From Vanessa cardui (lineage: Eukaryota; Arthropoda; Insecta; Lepidoptera; Nymphalidae): DNA of 64,000 bases. The translations under genes were made by a program, and so were the position numbers. The stretch spans positions 5,773,501-5,837,500 of the forward strand of contig NC_061130.1 in assembly GCF_905220365.1 (NCBI RefSeq), read 5' to 3'. This document shows, piece after piece, positions 55,401-63,507 of this stretch. The notes under the pieces are model-generated. The model worked only from the letters and a program-made list of their open reading frames with translations, made no database searches and was not told the DNA's origin. Each line of letters begins with the position of its first letter. Positions within the stretch are counted from its first letter, which is position 1.

Positions 55401-57844
55401 TAAACCTTATCCTAAAGCCCCGCCACGTAAAAATTGCGCAAAAGGACGAAAAAAAGGAAGTTCGCGCATCTTGACTGACACTCCAGAGAAGAATGCAATC
55501 GAAGCAGCACATTTAAATCGGATGAAAAAATTAGAAAAGCCTGCTATACGTCGACGTACAAAAGAAAGCAAGCCAAATACCAAAGTAAAGAAACCTAGAA
55601 AAGGCAAGCAACTTCCTAAAGGCAAATCTAAATCAAAAAAGAGTTCTATATTCACATCAAGCTCTGAATCTGATGATCATGACAGTCACTTCTCCATGAA
55701 TGACGACACAGACTTGGATGCGACTGATGCCAGTAGCAGTCAACATGAAGATGAAGAACTGCAGGATCCAGTTCACAATACTAATTTTACTAGCGAAAAT
55801 CTGAAAGTAGGGGACTTTGTATTAGTTCAGTGTCCGTCAGAGAAACGAACAGCATCTGTAGCTTTCGTTGCTAGAATTGAAGAAAGGGACTTAAATACTT
55901 TTACTGTCAATTTTTTGAAGAGAAAAGGAGATCTGTTTTACTTTCCTGAAAAAGTTGATAGATGGCCAATTACTATTTTGGATATAGTAACAAAACTGCC
56001 AGCACCTAACGACGCACCTGGCACGTCCAGAACTGCATCAAAACTTTCTTTTAATTTCAATTTTTCTTTCTTTTCTATGGGATAGGTACCTTACATGTTT
56101 ATTTTTAAAATATTCTGCAATGTGATTATTTTTGTTACCAAAGTCGAAGTCTGACTAAATTAAGAAACTATTATTTTAAATATAATTACTATAAGACAAG
56201 ATTTAACTGTAAAAGTTTGATATAAGTTTATTTTATGTTTGATTTTGAGTCTGTGGCAATATATATGATTATATTAACAACAAACTAATACTTTATTCAC
56301 TCTATTTCCTGCATTTAAACCAGTTTTTCAAAACTGCCCCATGTCGATTCAAATGTGCCCCCATGGAGAGGCAGATTTGAACAAATTTGGCTTTTAAAAA
56401 AAACAAAAATATCGTCATACAACTTTTATCAAATTGAAACATCTCGTCATTTTTATATTAATCAAAGACTAAGAAAGCTAAGAAAAATATGTTGTTTAAA
56501 TTTTTATTTACAGTTGATTTTTTACAAGCCAAAATATAAAAAATGTGCTAAGGTGCCCCCTTCTCCCCTATATATATAGCTAATCGCGATATTTATAGAA
56601 TACAAAACACGATTGTGAAATGACTGAAAATGACTTTGTATTGACTAAATAATTACTACAATATTTAAAGAAACAGTTGTTATAAAAAAACACTAGACTT
56701 TAAAGCTTTTCGTTAATAATGAGTTGATGCGCGTGACCTTGACCTTGCGGCGCACACTTTTGCTTTAAAAACAGCTGACAATTAACAATAACATTATTTC
56801 TTATATCAACATTCCATTTACAATTAACCGGCATATGATAGGAAAATGGGTAAAATGATTACGTATATAACAAAGCATTAAAAAACAATTAATTAATTTT
56901 ATAATTGGTTTCACAAAATTTTCTGGTTGAAAATGACTCCTCATTATTTTAGGCTTAACCAGGCCTATTAGGTTTTAAGCTGGCAGCTTAAAACGAAAAG
57001 TCTTGGTGATATTCTCAAGTGAAAAATATTTATCTTTAGATCGCGATATAGGCCTTTAAGGCGCGACCTTTGGCGTTCGCGTGATAGCCTTGTCTATGAA
57101 GGTGCCATTTATTTGTTTTATTCAGTAGGTCGTAGGAGGCACAACTTTGTATACCATGTTTGAACAATTTTGATACTTAAAGCTTTTATGGCATTTATTT
57201 TGACATCTTGTTATTAATTTGAAAACACAATCAATTATCTGGCTCTGTTCCCTTTTCATTTTTTTGTACCTTCTGCATTATCATTAATATTATTTCAATT
57301 CAAAATGATTTAGTACAGAGGATTATTATTTTAAAAAGATGCTAATGATTTCACAGTTATCACTGTATGTGTATAGCTTAAAGCAAAATTTTATATAAAC
57401 TTAACATAAGTACACACAAATACATTGAAGAAAATTTTGATTCATTGTTTGTTTAACAAAATCTTTGAAGGTGATTCTGTATGCTTGCAAGTATACATAT
57501 TAGACAAAAGATACATGGATGTTATTAGCATATAAATAAAGGTACAAAAGTAATGTGCTTCTTTTAAAAATTTGGTATATACATAGCAGATTCAATTTTT
57601 TTGTCTGGTTTAAAATCTGCAATTTACTTTAATTATCTTTGTGTTTCATTTACTATAACTGTGTACAAATGATGTTACTTTGTGCTTTCCAGAATATGGG
57701 ACAGAGGCAGTTGCCGCAACTAGTGGAATATTAGGTAGATCAGCTGAAATGTTTTATGCAGATTCACCATTTTATATGTTTATAAGAAATGACAAAACTA
57801 AACTTGTTACATTCAGTGCTGTTATATTTGATCCCACTAGTTAA
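46401..57844 (+). CDS. Secreted serpin, eight exons, inhibitory-type hinge
   Basis: Exons 46401-46489, 46895-47034, 49254-49331, 50341-50563, 50826-50966, 51332-51420, 51903-52334, 57693-57844 (TAA); total 447 aa. The N-terminus has a hydrophobic signal peptide (LNLSLICLFAVC). Serpin hallmarks: VIISPVGIAGLLAMTLLGS with GKTYDELAETLGF; TKTMYADAIFID; FTDIDTVKIEINEWVSNHTN; VLMSALYFSGQWKSPF; and in the last exon the hinge EYGTEAVAAT, with small P15-P9 residues typical of inhibitors. The reactive loop continues SGILGRSAEMF; counting from the hinge puts Ser414 at P1 and Arg413 at P2, or Arg as P1 if the loop is one residue short. By family knowledge such haemolymph serpins trap serine proteases of clotting, melanisation or Toll activation. 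The last exon starts exactly at the hinge, across a 5.4-kb intron holding a transposon. I cannot assign the serpin number. Confidence 0.92.
48000..48245 (+). mobile_element. Family C repeat with internal tandem duplication
   Basis: Blocks ACCAACCTTGGGAGCTAAGA, TTATGTTCCTTGTGCCTGTA and CTGGCTCGCTCACC follow family C order. The stretch GACTGTTACCTATCCATATG..GAAGCATTATCAC occurs twice (48151-48192 and 48206-48245), a local duplication. It lies in serpin intron 2. Confidence 0.65.
48810..49115 (+). mobile_element. SINE, family A, complete with 12-bp target duplication
   Basis: TRNA-like head (GAGTCGAGATAGCCCAGCGG, GGGTTCAAACCC), full body and TTGTTG tail in serpin intron 2. It is flanked by a direct repeat TATTAGCAACTG at 48798-48809 and 49116-49127. 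The exact duplication marks a fairly recent insertion. Confidence 0.92.
51494..51619. mobile_element. Small MITE-like inverted-repeat element in serpin intron 6
   Basis: Begins TAAAAAAGTATTTGGGTTGG and ends with its imperfect reverse complement (CCAACCCAATTT, then AAATACTTTTTTA), the right arm carrying about 15 extra bases. Total about 126 bp, with no coding. The termini resemble short mariner-type elements. Confidence 0.7.
51638..51726 (+). mobile_element. SINE family A, 3' fragment
   Basis: GGAATATGTTCCAAACCTTC, GAGAGGAGGCCTTTAGCCCA and TTTACAGGCTGTTGTTATTG match the last ~90 bp of family A. The head is absent, which fits 5' truncation. It lies 20 bp from the MITE-like element. Confidence 0.85.
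52813..52920. mobile_element. GC-rich MITE-like element with ~40-bp imperfect inverted repeats
   Basis: The left arm (52813-52852, CGCCTAGCTACGAGAAATTC..) and right arm (52881-52920) are reverse complements apart from about eight mismatches, around a 28-bp centre. Rich in CGCG and TTCGC, unlike the AT-rich intron around it. No coding. Confidence 0.7.
53269..53669. repeat. Left subterminal GGGGCAGATTTGAA motifs of the transposon
   Basis: The motif GGGGCAGATTTGA(A) occurs next to the left inverted repeat (53269-53282) and at 53611-53623 and 53635-53648. A variant in inverse orientation, TTCAAATGTGCCCC, lies at 53656-53669. Such clustered subterminal repeats are typical transposase-binding sites. 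Confidence 0.75.
53776..56085 (+). CDS. Transposase, pogo/Tigger (DDE_1) family, 769 aa
   Basis: Uninterrupted. N-terminal pipsqueak-type helix-turn-helix (residues ~14-55, AATIYGLTPSTLFYRVKKYK), then a CENP-B-like second DNA-binding region (~65-145), then the DDE_1 catalytic core. Candidate catalytic residues are D186 in FNLDETNI, D297 in LLLFDNHESH and D333 in MQPLDVAINGPFK, giving DD35D spacing. A basic, NLS-like stretch (KKPRKGKQLPKGKSKSKK) and an acidic patch follow. The C-terminal ~75 residues (LKVGDFVLVQC ... DRWPITILDIVTKLPAP) look like a small beta-barrel. A 5'-UTR intron is plausible: donor GTGAGT at 53477, acceptor at 53773-53774, one base before the ATG. Proteins of this family are often mislabelled as 'jerky-like' or 'MFS transporter clz9-like'. 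No stops or frameshifts are seen. Confidence 0.93.
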   Translation: MVRTYKKKRESTVNEDDVLKAVLNVINGTMKLRRAATIYGLTPSTLFYRVKKYKENIAPRSEVFSSKYTVAQIFTNDEEKLLEKYLLKRSKMNYGLTYTSARSLAFEYATALRKCPAKWTENTQAGIEWMKGFMKRHKNLSLRKPENTSFSRSTSFNKHNVSMFYDNYERVLQKTHFTPDRIFNLDETNIMTVVQAPNVIAQTGSKQVGQCVSAERGQLITMCAIVSATGNTVPPVFIFPRARFHDVMINGAPPGSVGYANSPKSGWMTGPLFVKVLQHIKKSTRCSKDDKILLLFDNHESHCSLDAINYCRDNGIVVLTFPPHCTHQMQPLDVAINGPFKQKISVAQNNWLLEHPGRTITIHDLAGIVTPAYNASHTPNNIISGFSKPGIYPLNRNAFTDDDFQCAEVTNRPQPNVFAENESPIAANALLDIPDIIQPTVALQRESHPPQTVSPGREENDQRDSSPSICNQFLMASNASLEMIDVMQPTEASQRGPQTPQISPRVEDIHQRFFSPSIYDHSKDNINEMSGEVPGPITPEMIKPYPKAPPRKNCAKGRKKGSSRILTDTPEKNAIEAAHLNRMKKLEKPAIRRRTKESKPNTKVKKPRKGKQLPKGKSKSKKSSIFTSSSESDDHDSHFSMNDDTDLDATDASSSQHEDEELQDPVHNTNFTSENLKVGDFVLVQCPSEKRTASVAFVARIEERDLNTFTVNFLKRKGDLFYFPEKVDRWPITILDIVTKLPAPNDAPGTSRTASKLSFNFNFSFFSMG
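56324..56383. repeat. Right subterminal motifs of the transposon
   Basis: Inverse copies TTTTTCAAAACTGCCCC (56324-56340) and TTCAAATGTGCCCC (56348-56361), plus a direct copy GAGGCAGATTTGAACA (56368-56383), mirror the left-end motifs. Confidence 0.7.
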
Positions 57845-57980
57845 AATTTATATAGCATTGAATTTTTTTAAATAACATGTATAATATTATTCAATGATGT
57901 TTATTATACATATAATTAATACTATATGTTAATTAAAAAATATTTATTTTAATTTGTATTTCATTTCATGTCTAGATTTT

Positions 57981-57986
57981 TATTGT
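57981..57986 (-). terminator. Candidate polyadenylation signal for MEA1
   Basis: AATAAA on the minus strand about 95 bp past the MEA1 stop, within the 235-bp gap between its stop and the convergent serpin stop. The two 3' UTRs probably overlap. Confidence 0.4.
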
Positions 57987-58079
57987 TATTATGTTTCGAT
58001 AATGATAATGTTAATTTTATAGAACTAGATTTACATTGATTTAAAAGTTGTTTCGGGTTTCATTTATAAAATTAAATGA

Positions 58080-59199
58080 TTACCTATTGCTGCGTAGCTT
58101 TTCTATCCTGTCATTAAGTGTCTGTTTCCACTGTTCTTCTGAAATACTCTGTGCCCAATCTGGTATGGAATCTTGAGGTAAAGCAAAGTTGGCCATCAAT
58201 GACATGACCTACAAAATATCAGCTTTATATTAAAAAAATAATGTTTCATGTTTCGATTTAAGGCCTAATGCCGTCACCGTACAATAAATAATAAGCAGTA
58301 TCACATGACTGTTTCCAAAAAAAACTTAGAATTGTGATGCATTCCTGGAATATTTCTAAATGTAACAAAATTGCAATTGTTAATGTTTTAAATGTAATTT
58401 GATGTGTGTTATGCATTGAATGAGAAACACTGCTGTGTTAAATAGGATTTTGAATGGTATTTGAATTTATAATGTAAATTCAAAACATTTTTGTTAATCA
58501 TCACTCTACCCTGCAATCATTTTGAATTTAGTGCTGTGTTTTCTTGCATATTAATCTATAACTCTAGTCATATACTGAAGTCATATCACACAATCTAATC
58601 TTTATGTCCTATAACTATGTAGCATGTAGTTACAAGGGCTTGCATTAATGTAACATATTGTATGTTTGTTTTTTTAATTAAATATATTTTTTGAAAAGTT
58701 TGTGTTTGTCAATATTGTGAACACAATACCTATTGCCAAAAGCACAAATTGTTGACAGATATTAATATGTAAAAATAAAAAAGTATTTGATTATATACCT
58801 GCTGTGCTCTCTCGTTATCCATTTCAATAGGATCACTGTGACGAGGCTCACTCCAGACTTCTCTTGTTAAAGCATTTTCCATTGGCTCTATAGGCGGTAC
58901 ATTGTTAGGTGGACCTCCATTGTGCTCAGTGCTCTAAAAAATATGTATGCATTAATTAATACTATAGCAATATGTCGATATGTCACATAGAAAATATTAT
59001 AATTTACATCTTGTTCCTCTTCACTTTCTCGATCCGAAAGTACTAATTCAGGGCCTTGTGGCAAGGGCTCGTAACCGAAATGATCATTATGTTCATCATC
59101 ACTGTCTTCGTGATTACCATTTGCCATCAGATCGTGTCTAGGAGGAGGTATTAAATTTTGTGGAGAGTCGTCAGGTGGGTCTGGGCCGTCGCATACCAT
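58080..59199 (-). CDS. Mea1: Male-enhanced antigen 1 homologue
   Basis: Three exons on the minus strand: 59199-59008, 58933-58799, 58208-58080 (TAA), 151 aa. Early on there is GYEPLPQGPELVLSD, matching the YQPL motif of MEA1; the N-terminal half is acidic and low-complexity. The C-terminal block PIEMDNERAQQVMSLMANF, LPQDSIPDWAQSISEEQW matches the conserved MEA1 end (PMD..., V-P-WA--ISDAQW). The family is small and conserved from insects to mammals; in mammals it is testis-enriched and its biochemical role is unknown. It is convergent with the serpin and divergent from eIF3k (716 bp between start codons), so the latter pair may share a promoter region. Confidence 0.85.
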
Positions 59200-59915
59200 T
59201 TTTATGAAGAATATACAAAATTATGTTGATATATAAACAATGTCTCAAATCTGACAATGATTACACAAAAATTATAATCATGTGAATAACTTCTTTGTAA
59301 TAACAAATCAATTTTAATAATCTCTAGATAAAAGATTAAATCAAAAGTAGTTTTAAATAAATGAAACAATATAAGAATTAGAAACTGAAAACATTAATAT
59401 TTGACAATTGACATTTGGCATACTGCATAGCAGTAGTGCTGTATGTTCTTAAGATTTAGGTAGAAAAATATAGTAGGTAATAAATTGACCGAATAAAACA
59501 CTTAAAACAGCATTCCTTATTTAATAAATATTATATATTTTTGGTTAAGTATAATTATCGACTCAATGGAATACATAAACTATAAGTTAGATTAAAATGC
59601 AAAAAGGTCAACACATAAAAAGGTGCGACAAAACTGAGATCAGACTATCTTCATTTAAATTTTACTTCTACTAGTAAGTAGTTTTTGTAATCTGTTGTAA
59701 TCGATACCTGATATTACATTAAAATATTTATTTAATTAATATATTTTAATAATTACCTGTGCCATTGACAAATATCTGTTCTATAACTGTCAAAATGTCA
59801 AATATATATATTGTTCTCTTTACCACGCGTAAGTTTCGTGTAATCTAGTATTTGCGGAAAATCTTAAAAAAAACTATCACTTAAGATTGTAAATAAAAAA
59901 AAGTAAAAGTTTAAA

Positions 59916-60753
59916 ATGGCGGAGACAATGAGACAAACCGTTGCTACAATATTAAAAAGTATAGAAAGGTATAACCCAGCTAATCTTCACACGTTAGAAC
60001 GCTACGTTGAAATGCAATCAAAGGAGAATACCTATGATTTGGAAGCAAATTTAGCCGTGCTCAAACTTTACCAATTTAATCCTGAGAAGTTTAACCCTGA
60101 TATAACGTGCCAAATTCTACTAAAGGCGCTTACAAATTTTCCTCACACTGATTTTACTTTGTGTAAATGTTTACTTCTCGAGTCAGTTGTAAGTACTAAA
60201 ATAATATTATGTACATTTGTATTTAATATAATCACATTTTTATTCTAAAACCCTGACAAATTTATATACTTTCAGGTAGAAAATGAAACAATATCTCAAA
60301 TTAAATATTTGGCTGACATTTTAGAGCAATGTGATTTCGCTCAGTTTTGGAACAGAGTTCATCAGATGCCAGAGCTTTGCAATCGCATCAGTAGCTTTTA
60401 TGACTCCATTCGCAAGTTTGTTTGCCACGTTGTAGGCATCACCTTCCAAACCATCGATAAGAACAATCTTGCAAACCTTTTAGGAGGAATTGATGGTTAG
60501 TATAAAGATGCACATTGAATTATACTAGAAAAGTAAAGAGAACTTTCTGTTTTTCATGCAATCAAATAAAATGAATAATTTTTATATTACATTATTTCCA
60601 GACATAACTTTGAAACATTGGGTGAAAAAATATGGTTGGCGTGATGAAGGAGACCTTATCTTCATAGCTAATCAAGATGAAAACATCAAGACTAAGAACA
60701 TTACTGAGAAAATTGAATTTGAACATCTAGCACCTTTGATGGCTATCTTGTAA
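59916..60753 (+). CDS. eIF3k: Eukaryotic translation initiation factor 3 subunit K
   Basis: Three exons: 59916-60188, 60276-60495, 60602-60753 (TAA), 214 aa, close to the usual 218. N-terminus MAETMRQTVATILKSIERYN with NLHTLERYVEMQ, then ANLAVLKLYQFNP, the HEAT-like part of eIF3k. Later LEQCDFAQFWNRVHQMP and SIRKFVCHVVGITFQTI, and the winged-helix end LKHWVKKYGW with a GDLIFIANQDENIKTKNITE block. The protein is a non-core subunit of the eIF3 complex that binds 40S ribosomes in the cytoplasm. Start is the first ATG after the intergenic gap, in context AAAATGGCG. Confidence 0.96.
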
Positions 60754-60769
60754 AGAATATTTGGTTGAA

Positions 60770-60775
60770 AATAAA
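60770..60775 (+). terminator. Candidate polyadenylation signal for eIF3k
   Basis: AATAAA 17 bp after the eIF3k stop codon. Confidence 0.55.
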
Positions 60776-62130
60776 TATTGTCAATATAATAATTTGTGTT
60801 AATCTATATTGCACAAATTAATTTAAATTAAATATTCTTAAAAAACAGTATGATTTTTTTTATTTATATATGCTATAGTGAACTTTATTATCTTTGCATT
60901 TCATAATTTATTTATTTATTTTACTACACCAACAACTGTGTATTTTTGTTGTACTACAACAAAAATACACAGTAAATCAAAAGTCATAATAAGTAAATGG
61001 GTAATTGCCTAATTTTTTACAGGTGTTCTAAGATTACTTGGAAATTAAAATATAAGTCAGCATTGTAAAAAGTTAAGTGATAAAACATTATAGAATTAAT
61101 AAAAATAAAGAGACAATCGGAAAACAGTCTTCATATGGTTTTTTGTCAAAATGTTGAAAATAATTAAATTAAGCAAAATTATCTATTGTGAGTTTAAATA
61201 CATTGTTAAAGAATGTAAAATGTCATAATCAAATAGAAAGTTTGAATTATACACAGGAATATTAATTTTCAGTTTGTATTTAACATCTTAAAACCAGGAT
61301 AACCATTTGGAGTTACTGAACTATTATAGTCTATGAATTATAAGGGATAAGGGCAGGAGAATGATGACACACTATTGTTTTTTTTCTTAAAACAAAGTAT
61401 ATTATAATTAAAAATGTCAATGTTTGGATAAACCGTTGGAATATTTTCGTTCTTTTTATTATTATGTGAGGAAGTTGCTATTTTATACATGCTGTTGTAG
61501 TTAATAATTAATCTGTTTATTGGGGATCGACGACCATAACGTGAATGAGCAAAACTTTCGACAAAATGTGTAAGTAGATGCTCTGAAGGATCTAGAAGGA
61601 GCAGGAAACATTATTTTCGGCAACAAAAACCATTGACTAACATTGACTAATTTGAACATAAATAGTTTGTCTAGAACGCTTCTACGGTTTTGAAGCGAAA
61701 GGAGTTTGAAAAATGATAACCTCTCTTCATAGCTTTGTAGTTTTTTAGCTAAATTGAGACTAGGTTAAATGCCCGAGTAATCTTTTTTGTACATTTTCTA
61801 ATTTTCCAAACTATCCTCAAATACGCTACGAACCAATGCAGTAAAGAGCGATATTTTCGTCTCAGTGTTTTTGAAACTCTTACAGTTGCGCAATACAAAT
61901 AATAATAAATGTGTTTATATTTTGATATTTATAAAATGTTGGCGGTTGATTATATAATAACGTAGTTACATTATTGAACTGCTTGAGAAATAATCATAAA
62001 TAATAATTATAATCTTTATATCTAACACAATAATCATATTTTAAATAATTACATTAAAAGTACACATGGAGGGATCATATTCATACACTTTTTTTAATAT
62101 AAATAAAAGACACTTTATAATATATTTAAT
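60776..62130. other. Intergenic region with a near-perfect palindrome
   Basis: No supported gene. At 60936-60972 an 18-bp arm CTGTGTATTTTTGTTGTA is followed after one base by its exact reverse complement. Confidence 0.6.
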
Positions 62131-62136
62131 TTTATT
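62131..62136 (-). terminator. Candidate polyadenylation signal, first histidine-rich gene
   Basis: AATAAA on the minus strand, 95 bp past the stop of the gene ending at 62231. Confidence 0.45.
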
Positions 62137-62230
62137 TTATAAAATTTTAAATAACAATATTCAAAAATGACTTGATATAATAAAATAATATAACAATGTA
62201 TAAAGTATAACTTTCTGTGTGAAAATATTT

Positions 62231-63001
62231 TTATGCTTTCTTTCCATGACTGTACCCAAACTCCTTTCCTCCGGCATGGCCTTCCTTCTTACCATGGTCG
62301 TGATGGTGAGCATGGTGCTCTTCATGTCCATGATGACCTTTGTGTCCTTTATGGTCTTCATCATAATGTCCTTTGTCATGTTTTCCTTTCTTGCCATGAT
62401 GTTTTTCATGATGACCTTTCTCATGATGACCACCCTTCTTGTGATGTCCTTCTTTATTGTCATGATGGCCATGGAAGTCTCCATGCTTGTGGTGATGACC
62501 ACCCTTATGGAAGTCATCATAAAACTTATGTTCCTTATGATATTCATCTTTATGAGATTTGTGATGGAATCCAGTGGTCTTTGATCCCTTTTTGTGTCCT
62601 TTTTTGTGACCAAACTTCCCACCCTTATGACCATGTTCTGCCTCATGATGTTCTCCATGGTGATCATGTTCGTCGTGGTGTTTCTTTTTGTGTCCACCAT
62701 GTTCGTCGTGGTGACCTTCATGATGATGTTTGCCGTGATCACCATGTTCTCCTTTATCATGATGATGGTGAGATTTATAGCCCTTTTCACCCTTTTCTCC
62801 TTCTTCCTTATGGTGATGAGCATGGTGTTCCTTCCCACCGCCTTCTTCTTTGTGACTGCTCTTCGACTCTTTCTTTTCCGTTCCTGCGACCAATTGGTCT
62901 AAGGACTCTAATGCCTTTGTTTTTTCTTCATTTTCAAGATGACGAGTGTTTACTAGTATAACACTGCAAACTAGCAGCACGAGAAAGAATAAAGCCTTCA
63001 T
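62231..63001 (-). CDS. Secreted histidine/lysine/glycine-rich protein
   Basis: Single coding exon of 256 aa. Residues 1-19 are a signal peptide (MKALFFLVLLVCSVILVNTR), followed by a short ordinary stretch (EKTKALESLDQLVAGT) and then about 200 residues dominated by His, Lys, Gly, Asp and Glu in motifs such as HHHDKGEHGDHGKHHHEGHH. A non-repetitive island DEYHKEHKFYDDFHKGG lies mid-protein, and the end reads YDEDHKGHKGHHGHEEHHAH. A short 5'-UTR exon (about 63117-63085) is joined by an intron with donor GTAAGA and acceptor TTTTTACAG at 63007. Similar insect proteins are annotated as histidine-rich glycoprotein-like or cuticle-associated. The His content suggests metal or proton binding, but this is inference; I do not recognise a defined family. 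Other frames are open here only because the codons repeat. Confidence 0.85.
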   Translation of the reverse strand: MKALFFLVLLVCSVILVNTRHLENEEKTKALESLDQLVAGTEKKESKSSHKEEGGGKEHHAHHHKEEGEKGEKGYKSHHHHDKGEHGDHGKHHHEGHHDEHGGHKKKHHDEHDHHGEHHEAEHGHKGGKFGHKKGHKKGSKTTGFHHKSHKDEYHKEHKFYDDFHKGGHHHKHGDFHGHHDNKEGHHKKGGHHEKGHHEKHHGKKGKHDKGHYDEDHKGHKGHHGHEEHHAHHHDHGKKEGHAGGKEFGYSHGKKA

Positions 63002-63144
63002 GTTTACTGTAAAAAGGTTGAGTTTGTTATTTAATTATTTCGCATAAGATAATAATATTAGAATTAAACTTGAAATAGTCTTACCAGAAGGTATGAAGGC
63101 TTGCTGAGCTGAGCTCGTTGTGGTATAATCGTTGCAATAGTTTG

Positions 63145-63152
63145 CATTTATA
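63145..63152 (-). promoter_or_regulatory. TATA box of the first histidine-rich gene
   Basis: TATAAATG on the minus strand about 30 bp upstream of the predicted transcript start in the GAGCTCAGCTCAGC area, just before the 5'-UTR exon. A strong TATA box fits a highly, stage-specifically expressed secreted-protein gene. Confidence 0.6.
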
Positions 63153-63428
63153 TTGATAATGTCGCTTTCATCTGTTGTCGATTACAGAGTGATCTTTAGC
63201 AATCACATTGCTGTATATTTCTGGACGACTGATTCCGACGCTTAAGGTGACGACATCAGTAGTTTACGGTTAAACAAAATTAGTTCCGTTACAGTGGCTA
63301 TTATATTATTAGATTGATTTATTATTATATTTTTTTTATAAACAAATATAAAAGCGTATCTATATATATTATCTATGTATTTATATTCGTGGAATAAAAA
63401 AAAACTTCCCGTAAAATAATAACAATTA

Positions 63429-63434
63429 TTTATT
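63429..63434 (-). terminator. Candidate polyadenylation signal, second histidine-rich gene
   Basis: AATAAA on the minus strand about 74 bp past the stop codon at 63508. Confidence 0.45.
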
Positions 63435-63507
63435 TACAAAACTATTGGCATAACAAAACGTGAGTAAAAAAATTATATAATTAATTTTTAAAGTAATGTT
63501 TGAAAGT

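Larger units (their letters stand above)
53242..56570 (+). mobile_element. pogo/Tigger-like DNA transposon, apparently intact
   Basis: Perfect 27-bp terminal inverted repeats, TAGGGGAGAAGGGGGCACCT followed by TAGCACA, at 53242-53268 and (reverse complement) 56544-56570. Both ends are flanked by TA (53240-53241 and 56571-56572), the target duplication expected for Tc1/mariner/pogo elements. The 3.33-kb body contains one long transposase gene. It is inserted in the last intron of the serpin, on the same strand. Confidence 0.93.

Noticed and set aside
62161..62961. Open frames on both strands over the histidine-rich gene (minus 62161-62838; plus 62219-62584, 62233-62961 and 62594-62902)
   Set aside because: Caused by repeated CAT/CAC/GGT/AAG codons; only the frame with the signal peptide makes sense and matches its neighbour's composition.
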